Assembly (NCBI GenBank): GCA_027073795.1
Contig: JALTEW010000470.1
Coordinates: forward strand, 1 to 5,373
DNA length: 5,373 bases
Reading direction: 5' to 3'
Source of the DNA: a bacterium
GTDB lineage: Bacteria; Desulfobacterota; S145-22
Shown here one piece after another: positions 1-5,373 of this stretch. The notes under the pieces are model-generated. The model was not told where the DNA came from. It saw only the letters and a list, made by a program, of their open reading frames with translations, and searched no databases. The translations under genes and the position numbers were made by a program. The first letter of the stretch is position 1; each line of letters starts with the position of its first letter.

Positions 1-117
1 GGCAAGGACAAGTCTGAAACACCTTGGGGAAGAAAAACGTTCTTTCCATACCTTGCCTTTGCCCTCTCTTAGACCCAAGAAGACGAACAAAGCAAATGGC
101 TCAAAGAACCTTAAGCC
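1..117. other. Unassigned upstream segment with short inverted repeats
   Basis: No gene can be called here with confidence. One forward frame is open from base 2 to a TGA at 119-121 and would give a 39-residue basic tail ending NGSKNLKP, so it could be the 3' end of an upstream gene, but I do not recognise it. A reverse-strand frame is open across the same bases, so openness alone is weak evidence. The segment carries a 7-bp inverted repeat GGCAAGG (1-7) / CCTTGCC (51-57), an imperfect hairpin nested inside it (28-35 with 40-47), and another 7-bp pair, GTTCTTT (39-45) / AAAGAAC (103-109). No T-run follows any of these in the way a clear rho-independent terminator would show. Confidence 0.4.
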
Positions 118-146
118 TTGACAATACCGTCGTTGTTTGATAGAAG
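118..146 (+). promoter_or_regulatory. Candidate sigma70-type promoter for the M23 peptidase gene
   Basis: The hexamer TTGACA at 118-123 matches the -35 consensus exactly. After a 17-base spacer, TAGAAG at 141-146 matches the -10 consensus TATAAT at four of six positions; the last T is missing, so the -10 is weak. Transcription would begin near 153, leaving a leader of about 19 bases that still contains the ribosome binding site at 159-164. A better-looking TATAAC at 150-155 has no suitably spaced -35 and would put the start site inside the ribosome binding site. The call rests on sequence match and position only. Confidence 0.4.
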
Positions 147-158
147 CGCTATAACCGT

Positions 159-164
159 GGAGGG
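159..164 (+). promoter_or_regulatory. Ribosome binding site deciding the M23 gene start
   Basis: GGAGGG lies 7 bases before the GTG at 172-174, an ideal Shine-Dalgarno arrangement. The upstream in-frame TTG at 118 has only A/C-rich sequence before it and no such site. This decides the start in favour of GTG 172. Confidence 0.75.
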
Positions 165-171
165 AGGCAGG

Positions 172-1086
172 GTGGCGAAGTATTATGAAATAGTTGTATT
201 TCCCGGGGATTTAAAGAAATCAAAGGTCAGGCGTTTTAGGATACCGAAATTTTTCGTTTGGTTCGTTTCGTTATTAGTTCCATGCTTTTTTGCTGTTTCT
301 AGCTACATGATGTGGAATTATACTTCCCATGAATTGGCCTGTAAAAAAATTATCAGAACTGCAGATGTTTACAAGGCCCAGGTAGCGGATCTTGAAAAGA
401 AGGTTCGCCAGGCCCAGACCCAGGTGTCCAGGGTAAGGGAACTGGATGAAAAGTTGCGTGTTATTGCCAATCTGAAGCCCGCCTACCAGAGTGGGGAAAA
501 CCTATGGGGGATTGGAGGAATTCCAGAAGACGACCCTTCTTCTAATGATGTGGTTTGTACCCTCTCGCCGGAGGAATCCGAGCGAATACGTCAATTGCAT
601 TATGATTTATTTCGGCTGGAAAGGCAGTCGAAGTTTGAGCAGAAGAGCCTGAAGGAACTACATGATAAACTGATAAGCCGAAGGGACTTGCTGGATTCAA
701 CCCCATCCATTCGCCCGGCATATGGGTATGAGACGTCCGGGTTCGGGTACCGGATTTCCCCCTTTACGGGGCACAAGCAGTTCCATGAGGGACTTGACAT
801 CGCCAATCGGAAGGGAACCCCTGTCATCGCTCCGGCAAACGGACTCGTAGTTTTTACCGGAAGAAAAGGTGGGTTCGGAAATCTTGTTATCATCGACCAT
901 GGCCACGGAATTACCACCCGATATGGCCATCTTTCAAAGATTCTTGTAAGAGTTGGCCAGCACGTTAAAAGAGGTGAAAAAATTGCTGAGATTGGAAATA
1001 CGGGGCGTTCAACAGGCCCCCATCTTCACTACGAGGTACGGCTAAACGGGGTGCCTGTCAACCCCAGGCGTTATATATTGAACTAA
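172..1086 (+). CDS. Membrane-anchored M23 family (LytM-type) metallopeptidase
   Basis: Predicted zinc endopeptidase that cleaves peptide cross-links of peptidoglycan on the outer face of the inner membrane. Taken from GTG 172 it has 304 residues. Residues 1-26 are basic and cytoplasmic, with the motif VRRFRIP. Residues about 27-48 form one hydrophobic helix with no signal-peptidase site that I can see, so the protein is probably anchored. Residues about 64-100 and 134-177 are charged and heptad-like, probably coiled coil. The M23 domain spans about 187-302. Its family residues are intact: HEGLD gives ligands H205 and D209, YGHLS gives H253, and PHLHYE gives H284 and ligand H286. An active enzyme is therefore expected, unlike the degenerate LytM activators EnvC and NlpD. 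The longer form from TTG 118 would add 18 residues but lacks a ribosome binding site. secA follows after 103 bases. The exact substrate and any link to division or secretion are unknown. Confidence 0.92.
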   Translation: MAKYYEIVVFPGDLKKSKVRRFRIPKFFVWFVSLLVPCFFAVSSYMMWNYTSHELACKKIIRTADVYKAQVADLEKKVRQAQTQVSRVRELDEKLRVIANLKPAYQSGENLWGIGGIPEDDPSSNDVVCTLSPEESERIRQLHYDLFRLERQSKFEQKSLKELHDKLISRRDLLDSTPSIRPAYGYETSGFGYRISPFTGHKQFHEGLDIANRKGTPVIAPANGLVVFTGRKGGFGNLVIIDHGHGITTRYGHLSKILVRVGQHVKRGEKIAEIGNTGRSTGPHLHYEVRLNGVPVNPRRYILN

Positions 1087-1106
1087 TTTCCTTTAAGTTA
1101 TACAAT
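1078..1106 (+). promoter_or_regulatory. Candidate secA promoter overlapping the M23 stop codon
   Basis: TTGAAC at 1078-1083 (four of six to TTGACA) is separated by 17 bases from TACAAT at 1101-1106 (five of six to TATAAT). It overlaps the last codons of the M23 gene. Transcription would begin near 1113 and leave a leader of about 77 bases before the secA ATG. A separate promoter would let secA, argJ and the yciO-like gene be expressed independently of the M23 gene. This is inference from match and spacing only. Confidence 0.35.
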
Positions 1107-1131
1107 CGAATTCAAGGGAAACTAAAAACCA

Positions 1132-1155
1132 AGGGCGGATAGCTTTATCCATCTT
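1132..1155 (+). other. Weak hairpin in the secA leader
   Basis: A perfect 5-bp stem, GGATA (1137-1141) with TATCC (1146-1150) around the loop GCTT, can be extended outward past one C/A mismatch by four more pairs, two of them G-T. No T-run follows, so it is not a convincing terminator. It lies about 20 bases ahead of the secA ribosome binding site. It may be a regulatory leader structure or simply chance. Confidence 0.25.
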
Positions 1156-1174
1156 GTCAAAATACATTTAAAGC

Positions 1175-1180
1175 AGGTGA
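1175..1180 (+). promoter_or_regulatory. secA ribosome binding site
   Basis: AGGTGA, extendable to AGGTGAT, matches the 16S anti-Shine-Dalgarno sequence and stands 9 bases before the ATG at 1190. It supports that start, as does the family-typical N-terminus that follows. Confidence 0.75.
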
Positions 1181-1189
1181 TAATTAGCC

Positions 1190-3892
1190 ATGTTTTCAAA
1201 ATTACTATTGAAGGTTGTGGGAAGCAAAAATGAGCGGGAGCTCAAGCGCATTTCTCCCATAATCGATCGGGTCAATGCGCTGGAATCAAAGATACGCCCC
1301 TTAAAGGATGAAGACTTGCGGGCAAAGATGGGGGAATATCGTCAGCGTGTTGGGAACGGGGAGCCACTGGACAATATTCTACCTGAGGTGTTCGCCGCAG
1401 TCAGGGAAACGGCCTGGAGGGTCTTGGGCGAGCGGCATTTCGATGTTCAGCTTGTTGGGGGTATTGTCCTTCATGAGGGAAAGATTGCCGAAATGAAGAC
1501 TGGTGAAGGAAAAACCCTTGTAGCAACCCTGCCTGTGTGCCTTAATGCCCTGACAGGGAAAGGGGTACACGTTGTGACGGTCAATGACTATCTAGCGAAA
1601 CGTGACGCCGAATGGATGGGGGCGATTTACAGGTTTCTCGGTTTTTCCGTGGGGGTGGTTACGAACGAGTTGTCGGACTTGGAGCGGAAAAAGGCCTACG
1701 GGGCGGATATCACTTACGGTACCAACAACGAGTTCGGGTTTGACTATCTCCGTGACAACATGAAATTCGATATTGAGGAATTTGTCCAGAGGGAGTTGAA
1801 CTACGCCATCATTGACGAGGTAGATAGTATTTTGATCGACGAGGCACGAACCCCTCTGATTATTTCGGGTCCCGCCGAGGAATCCACGGAAAAATACTAT
1901 ACCATCGACCGAATTATTCCCTTCCTGAAAAAGGATATTGATTACACCATCGATGAAAAGGCAAACACCTCCGTATTGACGGAGGAAGGGGTTTCAAAGG
2001 TGGAGCGGCTGTTGAAAATCGATAACCTCTACGATCCCCGGCATATCGATACGCTTCACCACGTTAACCAGGCCTTGAAGGCACATACCTTGTTCAAACG
2101 GGACGTGGATTATGTCGTTAAGAACGGAGAAGTCATTATCGTAGATGACTTTACCGGGCGGCTCATGCCTGGCCGGCGGTACAGCGACGGGCTGCATCAG
2201 GCCCTGGAAGCCAAGGAAAAGGTCAAGATTGAGAATGAAAATCAGACCCTGGCAACTATTTCTTTTCAGAATTACTTCCGGATGTATAACAAACTTGCCG
2301 GCATGACGGGAACAGCGGACACCGAAGCGGTGGAGTTCAAAAAGATTTACGACCTTGATGTGGTGGTGATTCCCACCAACCGGCCGATGATACGAAATGA
2401 CTACCAGGATGTCATCTACAAGACGGAAAAGGAGAAGTTTCGGGCTGTCGTGGAGGAGATCGAGGATTGCCACAAACGAGGGCAACCTGTCCTGGTAGGA
2501 ACTGTTTCGATTGAGAAATCAGAAAAGGTCAGTTCCATGTTGAAGAAGCGCGGGGTTCCCCACAATGTCCTGAACGCCAAACACCACGAGCGGGAGGCAG
2601 AGATTGTTGCCCAAGCAGGCCGTAAAAAGGCCGTTACCATCTCGACCAATATGGCGGGTCGAGGGACGGATATCGTCCTTGGCGGCAATTACAAGATGAT
2701 TGCTGAAAAGAAGATTAAACCTGAAATGGGTGAAAAAGAGAAGGAAAAGATTTACGAAGAGATAAAAAAGAAGACCCAGAAGGAACACGAAGAGGTGGTA
2801 GCCCTGGGAGGCCTTCACATCATTGGAACAGAGCGGCATGAAAGCCGGCGGATTGACAACCAGTTGCGGGGCCGTGCCGGTCGCCAGGGGGATCCCGGTT
2901 CCTCCAGGTTTTATCTCTCTTTGGAAGACGACCTTCTTAGGATATTCGGTTCAGAGCGCATCTCGAGCGTTATGGATAAACTTGGGATAGAGGAAGGGGA
3001 GCCTATTGAGCATAAGTTTATTACCAAGGCGATCGAAAACGCGCAGAAACGTGTAGAGGCCCAGAACTTCGAAATACGAAAGCAACTCCTTGAATACGAC
3101 GATGTCATGAACAAGCAGCGAGAGGTTATTTACGGATGGCGTAAAGAGGTGCTGTCGTCCGAAAATCTCCGTGATGAGATTATGGATATGGCAAGCGAGA
3201 TCATCCCCGAGATTATTGCCCCCCTTATTGAAGAGAAAAAATACCCGGATGAGTGGAACTGGAAGGGGCTTCAAGATAACCTGTTCAAGCAGTTTCATGT
3301 AAGGGTGGATTTTTCCGATGATGACAAGGAGCACGCCACGCTGGAAACCCTTCAGGAGCTTGTTGAGGAAAAGATTGAGCAGTACTATACCTCTAAGGAA
3401 AAGGGGTACGGGGAAGAAATCATACGTTTCCTGGAGCGGATGATTCTCCTCCAGTCGATAGACGTGAACTGGAAAGACCACCTGCTCGCGATTGATCAGT
3501 TGAGAGAAGGCATCGGGCTTCAGGGGTATGGCCAGCAAGATCCCCTCAGGGTGTACCAAAAAGACGCTTTTGACATGTTTCAGGATATGATTTTCCGTAT
3601 CAAGCAGGATGCCTTGGAGAAACTTTTTGCCGTCGAAATCGAGAGGGAAGAGGCAGTCGATGAACTGACATTTGTCCCCACGGCGGATGGAAACGCCATC
3701 AGCCTCGGGAGAGGCCAGATGATGGTGCGTCCCGCCGCCCAGCCCCAGCCATTCGCTCCCCCTCCAGAGGCATCGGGTGGGTCAGACAAGCCAGTAACCT
3801 ACCGTCGCCCGGGGAAGAAGATAGGAAGAAATGACCCATGCCCCTGCGGGAGCGGGAAAAAATATAAAAAATGTTGCGGCAGGGGGCTGTAA
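1190..3892 (+). CDS. secA: Preprotein translocase ATPase subunit SecA
   Basis: Motor of the Sec export pathway: it binds unfolded preproteins and SecYEG at the inner membrane and drives translocation by ATP hydrolysis. The gene is complete at 900 residues, close to the 901 of E. coli SecA. NBD1 holds the Walker A motif MKTGEGKT (102-109, K108) and the Walker B motif IIDEVDS (D209, E210), at the same numbering as E. coli. The preprotein cross-linking domain spans about 227-365, followed by the remainder of NBD1. NBD2 (about 410-610) carries TNMAGRGTDI (486-495) and GRAGRQGD (561-568), with a Lys/Glu-rich variable insert at about 503-535. The helical scaffold and wing domains follow, including the DVNWKDHL helix (758-765). 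A Pro/Ala-rich linker (about 845-870) leads to a SEC-C zinc motif, CPCGSGKKYKKCC (C884, C886, C895, C896), which in known SecA binds zinc, SecB and lipid. No frameshift or missing key residue is seen. argJ begins 3 bases after the stop. Confidence 0.99.
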   Translation: MFSKLLLKVVGSKNERELKRISPIIDRVNALESKIRPLKDEDLRAKMGEYRQRVGNGEPLDNILPEVFAAVRETAWRVLGERHFDVQLVGGIVLHEGKIAEMKTGEGKTLVATLPVCLNALTGKGVHVVTVNDYLAKRDAEWMGAIYRFLGFSVGVVTNELSDLERKKAYGADITYGTNNEFGFDYLRDNMKFDIEEFVQRELNYAIIDEVDSILIDEARTPLIISGPAEESTEKYYTIDRIIPFLKKDIDYTIDEKANTSVLTEEGVSKVERLLKIDNLYDPRHIDTLHHVNQALKAHTLFKRDVDYVVKNGEVIIVDDFTGRLMPGRRYSDGLHQALEAKEKVKIENENQTLATISFQNYFRMYNKLAGMTGTADTEAVEFKKIYDLDVVVIPTNRPMIRNDYQDVIYKTEKEKFRAVVEEIEDCHKRGQPVLVGTVSIEKSEKVSSMLKKRGVPHNVLNAKHHEREAEIVAQAGRKKAVTISTNMAGRGTDIVLGGNYKMIAEKKIKPEMGEKEKEKIYEEIKKKTQKEHEEVVALGGLHIIGTERHESRRIDNQLRGRAGRQGDPGSSRFYLSLEDDLLRIFGSERISSVMDKLGIEEGEPIEHKFITKAIENAQKRVEAQNFEIRKQLLEYDDVMNKQREVIYGWRKEVLSSENLRDEIMDMASEIIPEIIAPLIEEKKYPDEWNWKGLQDNLFKQFHVRVDFSDDDKEHATLETLQELVEEKIEQYYTSKEKGYGEEIIRFLERMILLQSIDVNWKDHLLAIDQLREGIGLQGYGQQDPLRVYQKDAFDMFQDMIFRIKQDALEKLFAVEIEREEAVDELTFVPTADGNAISLGRGQMMVRPAAQPQPFAPPPEASGGSDKPVTYRRPGKKIGRNDPCPCGSGKKYKKCCGRGL
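3881..3886 (+). promoter_or_regulatory. argJ ribosome binding site inside the secA 3' end
   Basis: AGGGGG, which also encodes the Arg-Gly near the SecA C-terminus, lies 9 bases before the argJ ATG. The secA stop codon falls between this site and the argJ start, an arrangement expected for translational coupling or reinitiation. Confidence 0.55.
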
Positions 3893-3895
3893 CCT

Positions 3896-5080
3896 ATGAA
3901 GACCGAAATACCCGGTTTCCGTTTTTCGGTGGCATGCGCGGGGATTAAACAGACGGAGAGACCAGATATGGCCCTGATGGTCTCGAATCCGCCGGCCCGG
4001 TGGTCGGGAGCGTTTACAACCAATCGCGTGAAGGCTGCTCCCGTTGTTATGGGGTTGGAGCGGCTGAAAGCGGGGGTTCCCCTCTCGGCTGTTCTGGCCA
4101 ACAGTGGAAACGCCAATGCCTGCGTGGGCGAGAGGGGGATGGCAGATGCCAAAACCCTGTGCCGGGAACTCGCGCGGTTGTTGAAGGTCCCGGAAAATCA
4201 GGTCCTGATGGCATCAACTGGCGTTATTGGACAAACCCTGCCGTTGGACAGGATGAAAGACGCCCTCCCTTCTCTCGTGGAGGGATTGGGTAGTTGTTCC
4301 CTTGAAGACCTCGCTACGGCCATCATGACCACGGATCGGTATCCCAAGTGGGAACTTTCCCGTCCGGACCGTTATCCCGATATAGGAATTGGTGGCGTAG
4401 TCAAAGGGGCGGGGATGATTTACCCTGATATGGCAACCATGCTGGGATTTTTCTTTATGAATGCAGGATTGCCCCAGTCCGTTCTTCGTGAGATAACCCG
4501 GTTAGGGGTTCAGGAAAGCTTCAACCAGATACTCCTGGATGGGGATCGGAGTACCAATGATACAGTTCTGGTTTTGGATAACGGGACGGCTTTGAGTGGG
4601 AATCGAAGAGCGGATGACGTTGCGCACGCCGTTTCGATGGAACTTGGACGGATGATGAAGTCTCTCTCGGAAAGAATTGTGGACAACGGAGAGGGGGTTA
4701 CAAAGGTTGTAACCGTTCTTGTGGAGGGGGCAAAAAACCGGCAGGACGCAAAGTGCGTAGCGGAAAGTGTGGCGAAATCCCCTCTGGTCAAGACTGCCTT
4801 CTATGGTGAAGACCCAAACTGGGGTCGAATCATGGCAGCCATCGGATATTCGGGAGCAGATATCGATCAGGAAAGTGTCGACATCTACCTGGATCAGGCA
4901 CAACTGGTTAGCTCTGGACAATTTGCCGGAGGGGTGGCGGAACATAAGGCCGCTGAAGTGATGAAAAACCGCGCCTATACGCTTCGTATATCCCTGAGAC
5001 AGGGGGAGGCTACCCATCGTCTGACAACCTCGGATCTGTCTGTTGAATATGTTAAGATAAATGCCGATTATCGTTCCTGA
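3896..5080 (+). CDS. argJ: Glutamate N-acetyltransferase (ornithine acetyltransferase) ArgJ
   Basis: Transfers the acetyl group from N2-acetylornithine to glutamate, giving ornithine and recycling N-acetylglutamate in cytoplasmic arginine synthesis; some members also make N-acetylglutamate from acetyl-CoA. At 394 residues it is normal for the family and complete. FTTNRVKAAPV (40-50) and LANSGNANA (67-75) are typical N-terminal motifs. STGVIG (107-112) supplies the expected oxyanion residues T108 and G109. K170 begins KGAGMI, and the self-cleavage site is in DMATML, between A180 and T181; T181 becomes the nucleophile of the beta chain. DGDRSTNDT (216-224), EGVTK (266-270), DPNWGRIMAAIG (306-317) and the C-terminal INADYRS complete the set, with N389 and the terminal S394 in substrate-binding positions. 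Whether it is mono- or bifunctional cannot be read from sequence alone. Three bases separate it from secA, so co-transcription and coupled translation are likely although the functions are unrelated. Confidence 0.98.
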   Translation: MKTEIPGFRFSVACAGIKQTERPDMALMVSNPPARWSGAFTTNRVKAAPVVMGLERLKAGVPLSAVLANSGNANACVGERGMADAKTLCRELARLLKVPENQVLMASTGVIGQTLPLDRMKDALPSLVEGLGSCSLEDLATAIMTTDRYPKWELSRPDRYPDIGIGGVVKGAGMIYPDMATMLGFFFMNAGLPQSVLREITRLGVQESFNQILLDGDRSTNDTVLVLDNGTALSGNRRADDVAHAVSMELGRMMKSLSERIVDNGEGVTKVVTVLVEGAKNRQDAKCVAESVAKSPLVKTAFYGEDPNWGRIMAAIGYSGADIDQESVDIYLDQAQLVSSGQFAGGVAEHKAAEVMKNRAYTLRISLRQGEATHRLTTSDLSVEYVKINADYRS

Positions 5081-5102
5081 ATCGCAATAGAAAATTTGAC
5101 GT

Positions 5103-5112
5103 AAAGGAGGTG
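5103..5112 (+). promoter_or_regulatory. Strong ribosome binding site of the yciO-like gene
   Basis: AAAGGAGGTG is a nearly full-length match to the anti-Shine-Dalgarno sequence and ends 3 bases before the ATG at 5116 (5 bases after GGAGG). It is the strongest ribosome binding site in the window. The 35-base gap after argJ shows no terminator. Confidence 0.8.
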
Positions 5113-5115
5113 TGG

Positions 5116-5373
5116 ATGCAGATTTTGAAAATTAATCCGGATAACCCACAGGGAAGACTGATCAATAAAGTAGCCGAGGCCCTGAAAGCAGGCGAGGTCA
5201 TTGCCTATCCTACTGATACCGTTTATGGAATCGGGTGTGACCTATCCAACAAAGGGGCCATTGATAAGGTCTACCGCATCAAAGGAAAACAGCGCAACAA
5301 GCCGCTGAGTTTTATCTGTTCTGACTTGAGTGATATCAGCCAGTATGCCTATGTTCAGGATTATGCCTACAAG
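5116..5373 (+). CDS. yciO: YciO/YrdC/Sua5-family protein (threonylcarbamoyl-AMP synthase superfamily), 5' part only
   Basis: Read directly from the bases: an ATG at 5116 opens a frame that stays open for 86 codons to the window edge. It belongs to the superfamily whose members TsaC (YrdC) and Sua5 make threonylcarbamoyl-AMP from threonine, bicarbonate and ATP for the tRNA t6A37 modification. The opening INPDNPQGRLIN (residues 6-17) closely resembles the start of E. coli YciO, as I recall it. VIAYPTDTVYGIGC (28-41) is the superfamily nucleotide-binding segment. RIKGKQRNKPLSFIC (54-68) aligns with the strand carrying the KxR residues of TsaC/Sua5. YciO-type proteins are about 200 residues, so more than half lies outside the window, including the SxN half of the active-site tetrad. 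It could be the cell's actual t6A enzyme or a YciO paralogue beside a separate TsaC/Sua5. It follows argJ by 35 bases and is probably in the same operon. Confidence 0.9.
   Translation, partial: MQILKINPDNPQGRLINKVAEALKAGEVIAYPTDTVYGIGCDLSNKGAIDKVYRIKGKQRNKPLSFICSDLSDISQYAYVQDYAYK

Noticed and set aside
1154..1184. TTGTCA followed by TGATAA/GATAAT as a secA promoter
   Set aside because: It would start transcription at about the ATG and leave out the good ribosome binding site at 1175-1180; the spacer is also long (18-19 bases).
1994..2485. 163-codon reverse-strand open frame within secA
   Set aside because: Antisense to the cross-linking domain and NBD2 of SecA, with no family-like motif. 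Other reverse frames inside secA, argJ and the M23 gene were rejected for the same reason.
2951..3559. 202-codon reverse-strand open frame within secA
   Set aside because: It lies wholly inside the confidently assigned secA coding region, has no ribosome binding site that I can see and no recognisable motif; the strong forward coding signal explains it as an antisense shadow.
4263..4284. CCCTCC / GGAGGG inverted repeat in argJ
   Set aside because: Six-bp stem with a 10-base loop inside coding sequence and no T-run; expected by chance.
4000..4293. 97-codon forward frame overlapping argJ, and a similar one at 1308-1496 in secA
   Set aside because: Out-of-frame shadows of conserved coding sequence; neither has a domain or a supporting ribosome binding site.
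5081..5115. Possible terminator between argJ and the yciO-like gene
   Set aside because: The 35 bases contain no GC-rich stem or T-run and are partly taken up by a strong ribosome binding site; read-through is more likely.
1..5373. Novel defence, mobile or secondary-metabolism system
   Set aside because: All long coding capacity is explained by well-known housekeeping families, and no transposase, integrase, direct-repeat array, tRNA or atypical composition block was seen.

Overview
The window is a compact, single-strand stretch of housekeeping genes. The order on the + strand is a membrane-anchored M23 (LytM-type) metallopeptidase, secA, argJ, and the 5' part of a YciO/YrdC/Sua5-family gene cut by the window's end. 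Base composition is moderate (about 50% G+C by eye). The proteins look Gram-negative and most like Desulfobacterota (former Deltaproteobacteria): the M23 protein has an N-terminal VRRFRIP motif before its membrane helix, and SecA keeps a SEC-C zinc tail. This placement is inference from style and gene order; no database search was possible.

Layout. Bases 1-117 hold no gene I can call with confidence: short frames are open on both strands and there are several short inverted repeats. A consensus-like -35 box (TTGACA) with a weaker -10 precedes the M23 gene, which I start at GTG 172 rather than TTG 118 because only the GTG has a Shine-Dalgarno site. A 103-base gap follows, containing a candidate promoter, a weak hairpin and a clear ribosome binding site for secA. 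secA (900 codons, complete) is followed after 3 bases by argJ (394 codons, complete), whose ribosome binding site lies inside the last secA codons. After 35 bases with a very strong ribosome binding site comes the yciO-like gene, 86 codons of which are visible.

The genes probably form one transcription unit, with a second promoter likely in front of secA. Their products do not share one pathway: cell-wall peptide cleavage at the inner membrane/periplasm, the motor of Sec protein export, the acetyl-recycling step of arginine synthesis, and a protein of the threonylcarbamoyl-adenylate (tRNA t6A) family. From memory, M23 peptidase-secA-argJ adjacency also occurs in Betaproteobacteria, which would make this an old conserved neighbourhood rather than an accessory island.

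I found no mobile element, CRISPR array, tRNA, rRNA, prophage or defence-type system. The points worth a second look are modest: the M23 start/promoter correction, the way secA is controlled without a visible SecM-type leader peptide, the basic residues in the active-site strand of the YciO-like protein, and the unexplained first 117 bases.
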